NCBI GenBank assembly: GCA_913056475.1
Contig: CAJXMS010000045.1
Location: 1-11,951, forward strand
Direction: 5' to 3'
From: an uncultured Bacteroidota bacterium
Lineage (GTDB): Bacteria; Bacteroidota; Bacteroidia; Flavobacteriales; Schleiferiaceae
Length of the DNA stretch: 11,951 nucleotides
A program made the position numbers and the translations under genes. Each line of letters starts with the position of its first letter. Within the stretch, counting starts at the first letter, position 1. Of the stretch, positions 7,547-11,951 are shown piece by piece. The notes under the pieces were generated by a model, which made no database searches, was not told the DNA's origin, and worked only from the letters and a program-made list of their open reading frames with translations.

Positions 7547-7577
7547 AAAAAAAGCCCCTCCGAGAGGGGCTTTTTTT
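7547..7577. terminator. Bidirectional terminator between tRNA-Arg and the DUF2231 gene
   Basis: Perfect 7-bp stem GCCCCTC (7554-7560) and GAGGGGC (7564-7570) with a CGA loop, preceded by an A-run and followed by seven T. The A/T flanks make it work in both directions. On the plus strand it ends the tRNA transcript. On the minus strand it can end the convergent lipoprotein-DUF2231 unit, whose last stop codon is at 7599. Confidence 0.85.
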
Positions 7578-7598
7578 GTTACCGACCTTAAGTCTTCG

Positions 7599-8090
7599 CT
7601 ACTCCCATTCCTTACAATCTTTTGCAGGTACGTACACCCCGGCGGCTTGCTGGTATACCAACTTAGCGCCCTGATGACCTACGTAGGTAAGATAGCCACT
7701 ACCCGTAAGCAGGAGGGCCACGGTGAGGGCGTAAGCCCAACGATGGAGCGCCGGCCAGCGATTCCAAAGGCGGAGCCCCAGAAGTAAGCTGCCCGCCAGG
7801 GATAAGTAACCGGTGACGTAAGCGGCGTTTTCGTGGGCCTTTAAGATGGTGGGGTCGCACAGCGTGCGGGAAACCAGTCCATCAGCTTGATCGCCGGTGT
7901 AGATGGCCAGCCAGGCCGCCGCGGTGCCGGCCCAGAGAATTCCTGCGGAGAGCTTGAGCCACAGCTTTTGGGCTTTAATCCAGGGCTGGAGCAGCTGGAG
8001 CACGGTAGCCAGCAAAAGCAATACAATGGGAAAATGGACCGTGAGCGGGTGGTAGGTCTCCGCGCGAAAAAACGCGGGTAGGCTCTCCAT
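7599..8090 (-). CDS. DUF2231-type four-helix membrane protein
   Basis: Molecular function unknown. The 163-aa product has four predicted membrane helices (about residues 19-37, 47-66, 89-108 and 117-137). Features typical of DUF2231 proteins are YHPLTVHFPIVLLLL near the N-terminus with His14 and His19, the loop YTGDQAD after helix 2, AHENAAYVTGY with His86 and Glu87 at the start of helix 3, and GHQGAKLVYQQAAGV with His139 after helix 4. The recurring histidines at membrane edges suggest metal or heme binding, which is an inference from their placement. DUF2231 proteins often occur with cytochromes or redox proteins, but none is visible here. The ATG lies 4 bp after the stop of the upstream lipoprotein gene, so the two are almost certainly cotranscribed and probably translationally coupled. 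A bidirectional terminator lies downstream. Confidence 0.8.
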   Translation of the reverse strand: MESLPAFFRAETYHPLTVHFPIVLLLLATVLQLLQPWIKAQKLWLKLSAGILWAGTAAAWLAIYTGDQADGLVSRTLCDPTILKAHENAAYVTGYLSLAGSLLLGLRLWNRWPALHRWAYALTVALLLTGSGYLTYVGHQGAKLVYQQAAGVYVPAKDCKEWE

Positions 8091-8094
8091 GGTC

Positions 8095-8430
8095 TTAGGG
8101 TTTGATTTTGACGGCGATAGGATCTAGACGCTTTCCCACTTTTTCTACTTTCACTTTTACGCTGTCTCCCTTGCTTAGCTCACTGAAATCGACGGGCTTG
8201 CCGTTTCGCGTTAGCTGGGTTTCATCCGTGAAGTAAAGCTCCAGCTTACCCTCCTGGGTCTGGACGTAGATCTCTGTTTTTTCGGGTTCTACTTCTACCA
8301 CTTTACCGGTGTAGGTACCCGAATCCACCACGGAGGTGGCATTAGGGGAGCAACCGCCTAATAGAAGGGCAAAGGATAGGGCAGCGGAGGCGAAAAGGTT
8401 TTTTTTACTTAGGAGCATAAAGAATAACAT
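8095..8430 (-). CDS. Small lipoprotein with OB-like (DUF5666-like) domain
   Basis: Function unknown. The 111-aa product has a lipoprotein signal peptide ending in LLLGGC, with Cys27 as the lipidation site. The mature part of about 85 residues is a compact beta-rich domain. Its pattern TYTGKVVEVEPEKTEIYVQT, LELYFTDETQLTRNGKPV, DFSELSKGDSVKVKVEK resembles the small OB-like domains grouped as DUF5666. The phrase 'target value, then a G-D-x-V-x-V strand' is characteristic. No cysteine or histidine cluster for metal binding is present in the mature protein. Met5 (8418) is an alternative start. It is the first gene of a two-gene unit with the DUF2231 membrane protein (4-bp gap) and has a good promoter candidate just upstream. 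Together they may act at the cell envelope. Confidence 0.7.
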   Translation of the reverse strand: MLFFMLLSKKNLFASAALSFALLLGGCSPNATSVVDSGTYTGKVVEVEPEKTEIYVQTQEGKLELYFTDETQLTRNGKPVDFSELSKGDSVKVKVEKVGKRLDPIAVKIKP

Positions 8431-8449
8431 TATGGTTTGACTTTACGAA

Positions 8450-8479
8450 CAAAGATGGGGCTTTTGACGCTGCGTCCAA
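8450..8479 (-). promoter_or_regulatory. Promoter candidate for the lipoprotein-DUF2231 unit
   Basis: Read on the minus strand, TTG (8479-8477) is followed after 19 bp by CATCTTTG (8457-8450), one base off TAnnTTTG. Spacing is exactly that of the tRNA-Arg promoter. The transcript would start around 8443, about 13 nt before the first ATG or 25 nt before Met5. Confidence 0.55.
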
Positions 8480-8522
8480 GGTTAAAATTGGCTTAAAGGT
8501 AAGTGCGCTGAAAGAAACGGCA

Positions 8523-8542
8523 TCACATTTGGCCGGCAGGCC
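8523..8542 (+). repeat. Short GGCCGG-cored intergenic repeat, copy 3
   Basis: Combines both other copies. TCACATTTGGCCGG (8523-8536) equals the minus strand of 6950-6937, and TTTGGCCGGCAGGCC (8528-8542) equals 2299-2313. It lies between the oxygenase gene and the lipoprotein promoter. Its GGCCGG can also pair with CCGGCC at 8566-8571, just beyond the oxygenase stop codon. Confidence 0.45.
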
Positions 8543-8576
8543 CCCTTCTCTACCCGTAGCTAAAACCGGCCAGGCG

Positions 8577-9227
8577 CTAGGGGGTGAAGGTCTGTAAGTC
8601 AAGGGGTACTTCGTCGCGTCGGAGCCAGCCGCTCAGGCTGAGGCGCGGTACTTGGGTAGGCAGCACTTCGTGCTCGATGAGATCGCTCCGGAAACAGACG
8701 AACTGGCCCAGGCGGGGGGCCACGTCTTGCGGTCCTTCCGGCAAGTAGAGACGTAGGCTTCCGCCGTGGGCGGGCTGCCAGCCTTCGTTGAGGTAAAGCA
8801 GGAAAGTAAATGCCCGGTTGGTAGTGGCTCGAAACTGGTCCAGATGGCGCCGGTAAAAGCTGCCCGGAGGGTAGGCGGCCAGGTGGGTTTCAACCCAAGG
8901 GACGGCAAGGCGGAAATATTGGGCAAAATAAGCTCTTAAAGTGTCGATGTGCTGCCAGTAAGAGAGGAGGGGGCCGCTCAGCTGCCGGCCATCGAGCCAG
9001 GCGATGCGATCGCCCCGGATATCTTCCCGCTGCTTCTGGGTGGGGCCCTTGCCGATTTGGGCGGGGCGAAGCGCTTCGTGAGCAAAGAAAGCAGCGGCCT
9101 CCCGGGACAAGGCAAGCGCCAGCTCTGGGGGAAAAAAAGTGGCACTCAGGCCGTAACCTTGCTGGGCTACGTGCTGGGCCAGCGCGGAAAGGGCCCCGGA
9201 AGGCGGGGAAGTAGGAGGAAACTTCAT
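8577..9227 (-). CDS. 2-oxoglutarate/Fe(II)-dependent oxygenase (prolyl 4-hydroxylase-like)
   Basis: A non-heme iron oxygenase that probably hydroxylates a protein or small-molecule substrate using 2-oxoglutarate and O2; the substrate is unknown. The 216-aa product carries the complete facial triad in a double-stranded beta-helix. FYRRHLDQF gives His128 and Asp130, and DLIEHEVLP gives His186. RLSLSGWLRR supplies Arg195, expected to bind the 2-oxoglutarate carboxylate. The spacing and the strand TFLLYLNEGWQPAHGGSLRLY are typical of the P4H/SM-20-like (PHD) group. The N-terminal 60 residues are less conserved in look. It stands alone on the minus strand, with 146 bp to the lipoprotein gene. The start at 9227 is the first plausible ATG. 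No good promoter box is visible upstream. Confidence 0.85.
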   Translation of the reverse strand: MKFPPTSPPSGALSALAQHVAQQGYGLSATFFPPELALALSREAAAFFAHEALRPAQIGKGPTQKQREDIRGDRIAWLDGRQLSGPLLSYWQHIDTLRAYFAQYFRLAVPWVETHLAAYPPGSFYRRHLDQFRATTNRAFTFLLYLNEGWQPAHGGSLRLYLPEGPQDVAPRLGQFVCFRSDLIEHEVLPTQVPRLSLSGWLRRDEVPLDLQTFTP

Positions 9228-9292
9228 GGGTTATTGTAAACTAAAGCCGCTAGTGGTCTGGGATTTGGGGCCGAGGTAGTAGCTCTTCGTGC

Positions 9293-9326
9293 ATTTAAGG
9301 GCTCCGGGGGAGCGAATTTAAGGGCT
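9293..9326. repeat. Pair of ATTTAAGGGCT direct repeats
   Basis: Identical 11-mers at 9293-9303 and 9316-9326 have their starts 23 bp apart, about two helical turns. They lie 66 to 99 bp upstream of the oxygenase ATG (minus strand). The spacing would suit a dimeric regulator or could be a small duplication. Confidence 0.4.
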
Positions 9327-9348
9327 ACTCGCCAGGTTTTGGTCGCTT

Positions 9349-9495
9349 TTAGCGATGTCCTTTGCAGGTCAGTCCGCCGAGACCCAAAAGTTGTGCCGTC
9401 AGGAAATCTCTGCGGGCCCGGCCATTCCCTTTCACGCCGGGGAGGCAGCCGGAAAGCAGCCGGGGCAGGGCTGCGAAAAGAAGGGAGGTACGCAT
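9349..9495 (-). CDS. Possible small ORF, 48 aa, with twin-arginine-like stretch
   Basis: A minus-strand ATG at 9495 opens a 48-aa frame. Its start looks like a signal sequence (MRTSLLFAALPRLLSGC, with a lipobox-like LLSGC). The second half, ARRDFLTAQLLGLGGLTCKG, resembles the RRDFL-plus-hydrophobic segment of Tat signal peptides. Having two export-like segments in one short peptide is odd. The frame could be a real small protein, the remnant of a Tat-exported protein gene, or chance. A TTACTTTG (9557-9550), one base off the -7 consensus, lies about 55 bp upstream. Confidence 0.2.
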   Translation of the reverse strand: MRTSLLFAALPRLLSGCLPGVKGNGRARRDFLTAQLLGLGGLTCKGHR

Positions 9496-9509
9496 GATCT
9501 GAGGATACA

Positions 9510-9545
9510 TCAGGGGGGTAAATAAGCATTTATCGCCTGATTTTT
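9510..9545 (+). terminator. Imperfect hairpin with T5, terminator-like
   Basis: TCAGG (9510-9514) pairs with CCTGA (9536-9540) and TAAAT (9519-9523) with ATTTA (9528-9532) around an AAGC loop, followed by TTTTT (9541-9545). As a plus-strand terminator it has no obvious transcript to end. On the minus strand the same fold lies just upstream of the possible 48-aa ORF. Confidence 0.35.
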
Positions 9546-9587
9546 AGGACAAAGTAACGGGGAGAGCGGTTAAAGGGGGCCTAAATA

Positions 9588-9620
9588 AAAAGCCTTTCTC
9601 CGTAGGGGAGAAAGGCTTTT
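9588..9620. terminator. Strong bidirectional terminator downstream of the LruC gene
   Basis: A perfect 14-bp inverted repeat: AAAAGCCTTTCTCC (9588-9601) and GGAGAAAGGCTTTT (9607-9620) around a 5-nt loop. A/T tracts on both sides give U-tails in either direction. It lies 47 bp beyond the stop codon of the minus-strand LruC gene, which it should terminate. Confidence 0.85.
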
Positions 9621-9666
9621 CTAGAAATCTAAATAAGGCAGTTTTTTTAAAGCTGGAAGCCCTTAT

Positions 9667-11463
9667 CTACCTTCTATCTTGCTGGTTATTAGGTGGGATA
9701 ACTACTTTTCCGGCGTTGGCATTTTGGTACCAGTCCCAGTTCTCACGTCCCATACCGATGGCCCAGGAGCTAAAATCATCATAGGCATCGGTGATATCCA
9801 CCCTTTCGCGGGGAAACTGGAACTTGGTGTTCGGGGGGAGGACCAGTTCCATACCCCAGGGAAGCCCATTTACGGTGCGATAATCGCCGTTTTCATCCGC
9901 CGTGCCTTTCAGGTTTAGGTTTTGGGGAGCTACCGGCTGGTAGCCCGGCAGGTGGGTTTCCGCGTTCCGATTGTTTGCGTTAAAGATGAAGTATTCGGGC
10001 ATCATAAAGTAGATATTGGACTCCGGCTTGAGGGTAATCGTAAATTCGAGCGTATCTGGCGTATGATAGCTTCCTTTGGTATTCCAGTATACGGGGTCCA
10101 TTACATCAGAGGGGCGATCATAGAGGACTATACCGTTCCCGTTATGAGGGTCTATTTTAGCATCTCCGCTCACTGATTGGATGAAGCTGCGGGAACTGTT
10201 TTTCGCTACCTCCAGGCCACCACGAGTGCTCAGGTTAAGGGCAAGGCCGTTTTCTTTGCCGGCTCCCATGGCTTCCACGGCTACCTTTCCTTTGATTCGT
10301 GTTACGCGATAATTGTCATTTTTAGCCATGGTAAGCTGGGAGGATATGACCAGGTCATTGAAGTCATAATCGCCTCGGTTGGGCCATAGATCCTCAAAGG
10401 CCACCGTTTGCAGGCCATCATAGGGATACGTTTCCGCCCTTACCGCCGTAGGATCATTGGGGAAGTCATCGTTAATGTCGTTTACTCCATCATTATCGCT
10501 GTCCTTGGGGTCAGCAGTTTTACGAAGTTCTACGTCATCTATCCAGGTCTCGTTGGTATAATCGTCCAGTAACAAAACTACATTGATGTATTTGGCTCCT
10601 TCCTCGGCATTGATGGAAACTTGGAGGGTTTTTTGTCCCGAGTTATTAGAGCTGAATTCATATTTATCAAATCTATCTTTTGCACTCATCGTAGCCACAT
10701 GGAGATCCACATCTCCTTTGACTACGGCAGAAGCTAAGTAGTTTCCTTCTTCCGGAATGCTTACGGTTTGCGTTACCACCACACCGGGGAAGCGATTGGG
10801 ATCATCTTCTTCGGAAGAATTTGAATTGCCTTGATCATAGTATTCTACCTGATAGTCGCCGCCAGATTTAACTCGGCGATAATTGTCGCCCATGACGTAC
10901 CACGTATCGTGTTGAGGAGTAGGGCTACTTCCCATCATATCGCCTACCGTCAGGTCGTGCTGCTCAAAGCCCGGGTCTGATAGCAAATTGGGGCTTTGGC
11001 TTACGCCATTTGCTTTTCCCTTGACCCCGGCGTTTTTACCACTGCGGGGAGCGTTGCGTTGGTAGGGGTTTTGCATGGCTAGCGTTTGGTTGCCTCCTTT
11101 TAATGGCCACTTTTCTTGAGAAGCTGGTAAGAAATAGCGGTAATCTGCCCCTACCTCCGAATAATGATGGAAAAAAGTGGCCGTGCCATTCTCTATGCGG
11201 CTCGTAGCCACGGTATTTCCTTTTTTATTAATGATTTGGAGCTCTTTCCCCTCTAGATCCATCCAGAAGACGGGCTCTACCGTGACGCGGGATATTTGTT
11301 TTACACCGGACGTCCAGTCGAACTGGTTACTCACTTCCATTTGATCAAAGCTTTCTACCTCGCTTCCGGGAAGAGCGCTGGAATTGGTAGCGGTTTCTTT
11401 TTGGCAGGAGGCGTGCATAAGGAGAAGGCCGCTTGCCAGGGCTAATTTGCTGTAAACTTTCAT
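9667..11463 (-). CDS. LruC-domain (DUF4842) surface lipoprotein
   Basis: Predicted envelope or cell-surface lipoprotein of unknown role. From the ATG at 11463 it has 598 aa. An upstream in-frame ATG at 11496 would place 11 non-signal residues before the signal peptide and is rejected. The signal MKVYSKLALASGLLLMHASC ends at Cys20, although His at -3 is unusual for a lipobox. Residues about 30-130 form an N-terminal region rich in beta-strands. About 159-315 begin LLSDPGFEQHD and end WIDDVELRK, the pattern of a carbohydrate-binding-module-like jelly roll. Residues 321-338 (DSDNDGVNDINDDFPNDP) form a thrombospondin type-3-like calcium-binding loop. About 344-590 is the LruC domain: AFEDLWPNRGDYDFNDLVI, GYQPVAPQNLNLKGTADENG and the C-terminal DITDAYDDFSSWAIGM. 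The name derives from Leptospira LruC. The gene looks richer in A/T than its neighbours, has a strong terminator, and no partner gene is adjacent. Confidence 0.88.
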   Translation of the reverse strand: MKVYSKLALASGLLLMHASCQKETATNSSALPGSEVESFDQMEVSNQFDWTSGVKQISRVTVEPVFWMDLEGKELQIINKKGNTVATSRIENGTATFFHHYSEVGADYRYFLPASQEKWPLKGGNQTLAMQNPYQRNAPRSGKNAGVKGKANGVSQSPNLLSDPGFEQHDLTVGDMMGSSPTPQHDTWYVMGDNYRRVKSGGDYQVEYYDQGNSNSSEEDDPNRFPGVVVTQTVSIPEEGNYLASAVVKGDVDLHVATMSAKDRFDKYEFSSNNSGQKTLQVSINAEEGAKYINVVLLLDDYTNETWIDDVELRKTADPKDSDNDGVNDINDDFPNDPTAVRAETYPYDGLQTVAFEDLWPNRGDYDFNDLVISSQLTMAKNDNYRVTRIKGKVAVEAMGAGKENGLALNLSTRGGLEVAKNSSRSFIQSVSGDAKIDPHNGNGIVLYDRPSDVMDPVYWNTKGSYHTPDTLEFTITLKPESNIYFMMPEYFIFNANNRNAETHLPGYQPVAPQNLNLKGTADENGDYRTVNGLPWGMELVLPPNTKFQFPRERVDITDAYDDFSSWAIGMGRENWDWYQNANAGKVVIPPNNQQDRR

Positions 11464-11696
11464 AGTGTTTGTTTTTTGAATTACACGACAAAGCACTTAA
11501 AGCTGTCTTTTACCCGAAAAATAATTCGATAAAGTATATTGTAAATTAGATGTTTAGATGAAAAGTAGTTTTTAAAAGGTGTATGGCTATCGCTTAGCAC
11601 TTCTCAGCCCTGCGGCCGGTTATTCCCCGTCTTTTTCCACGACTTCCCCTCTCCGGGAGGTCTTATGTTGCGCTTACGGCTTATATCGCGCTTCAC

Positions 11697-11729
11697 CGGG
11701 AGCGCAGGAAAGCGCCCGCCGTTTTTTTT
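11697..11729 (+). terminator. Terminator-like hairpin with T8 in the LruC-OsmC gap
   Basis: CGGG (11697-11700) pairs with CCCG (11715-11718), and CGC (11703-11705) with GCG (11712-11714), around a 6-nt loop, with a 2-nt bulge. Eight T follow at 11722-11729 after a 3-nt spacer. No gene on the plus strand ends here, so it would imply a short unannotated transcript, or be fortuitous. Confidence 0.35.
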
Positions 11730-11778
11730 ACGAAATACCCTTGAGCAGCATGCCCCTCTAGCTAACTTCCCTTAGTCA

Positions 11779-11789
11779 GGCATGATGCC
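11779..11789. promoter_or_regulatory. Short palindrome upstream of the OsmC gene
   Basis: GGCAT-G-ATGCC is a perfect inverted repeat with one central base, 54 bp before the OsmC ATG. The position and symmetry would suit an operator, but an 11-bp palindrome can arise by chance and no promoter box is recognised next to it. Confidence 0.25.
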
Positions 11790-11843
11790 AGCCTAAACCC
11801 TGAGCCCCTTTGAACTGTTGCTTCCCCCCAATTAAAAATAGAA

Positions 11844-11951
11844 ATGGAAGTACACCTAAGCCGCCAAAACGAAGCGGTGCTCTTCGAAGCCCGCAATGCG
11901 GAAGCCGCCAGTACCCGCATAGATGGTGCTCCGGAAATAGGCGGCGTAAGC
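11844..11951 (+). CDS. OsmC family protein, N-terminal part (3' end outside window)
   Basis: Only the first 36 codons are present. The start MEVHLSRQNEAVLFEARN followed by a polar stretch and DGAPEIGGVS matches the N-terminal beta-hairpin and 'GxPEIGG' segment of OsmC/YhfA-like proteins. Members reduce organic hydroperoxides through two cysteines or, in the YhfA-like branch, have unknown roles. The cysteines lie beyond the window edge, so peroxidase activity cannot be judged. The ATG is preceded by an A-rich leader (11831-11843) without Shine-Dalgarno sequence. The family call rests on a short piece. Confidence 0.65.
   Translation, partial: MEVHLSRQNEAVLFEARNAEAASTRIDGAPEIGGVS

Larger units (their letters stand above)
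9228..9587. other. Spacer upstream of the oxygenase gene, with repeats and a possible small ORF
   Basis: About 360 bp separate the oxygenase start from the LruC terminator. The stretch holds two copies of ATTTAAGGGCT (9293-9303 and 9316-9326), a 48-codon minus-strand ORF (9349-9495) and a hairpin with a short T-run (9510-9545). Each is listed or discussed separately. A longer minus-strand frame (9529-9224) overlaps the oxygenase ATG by four bases, but its Pro/Arg-rich translation does not look like protein. Confidence 0.4.
11464..11843. other. Divergent intergenic spacer between the LruC and OsmC genes
   Basis: This stretch of 380 bp separates two divergently oriented genes and should hold both promoters, but no clean TTG-N19-TAnnTTTG pair is found. 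The LruC side is A/T-rich and includes TATTTTTC (11523-11516, minus strand), one base off the -7 box. The OsmC side is GC-rich with several small hairpins, a terminator-like element at 11697-11729 and a palindrome at 11779-11789. A 60-codon plus-strand frame (11579-11761) has no protein-like features. Confidence 0.4.

Noticed and set aside
9224..9529. 101-codon minus-strand frame overlapping the oxygenase ATG by four bases
   Set aside because: The ATGA overlap looks like translational coupling, but the translation is Pro/Arg/Thr-rich and unstructured. The competing 48-codon frame in the same region looks more protein-like.
11579..11761. 60-codon plus-strand frame before the OsmC gene
   Set aside because: Starts at a GTG and contains the terminator-like hairpin and T8 run; composition is not protein-like.

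Overview
This window reads as a chromosomal housekeeping segment from a member of the Bacteroidota. Four lines of evidence point there. Several start regions carry the Bacteroidota -7 promoter element TAnnTTTG. Ribosome-binding sites of the Shine-Dalgarno type are absent, and some starts are preceded by A-rich leaders. There is a LruC/DUF4842 surface lipoprotein. The proB product lacks a PUA domain and PurL is of the small (about 750 aa) class. The moderately GC-rich composition would fit a Saprospiria/Lewinella-like lineage, but that is only a guess.

Positions 1-5561, plus strand: biosynthesis. The 3' part of proB (glutamate 5-kinase) is followed by proA (glutamate-5-semialdehyde dehydrogenase), together the first two steps of proline synthesis, ending at a strong terminator. 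A GC-rich spacer of about 390 bp follows, then thyA (dTMP synthesis) and purL (FGAM synthase of purine synthesis). thyA and purL each have their own promoter-like element.

Positions 5655-7577, plus strand: a predicted lipoprotein with a PQQ-like beta-propeller, then clpS (N-degron adaptor of the Clp protease), then a tRNA-Arg(ACG) gene. The tRNA gene has the best promoter in the window and ends at a bidirectional terminator.

Positions 7599-11463, minus strand: a two-gene unit of a small lipoprotein and a DUF2231 membrane protein, a 2-oxoglutarate/Fe(II) oxygenase, a spacer of about 360 bp with a possible 48-codon ORF and several repeats, and a large LruC-domain lipoprotein. After a divergent spacer the plus strand resumes at 11844 with the start of an OsmC-family gene cut by the window edge.

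The window shows no insertion sequence, CRISPR array, phage gene, defence system or biosynthetic cluster. The points most worth a second look are small. A GGCCGG-cored short repeat occurs in three intergenic gaps. A 48-aa ORF carries a twin-arginine-like RRDFL stretch. A composite hairpin lies between proB and proA. The lipoprotein-DUF2231 pair is uncharacterised. All calls come from reading the sequence; no searches were run.
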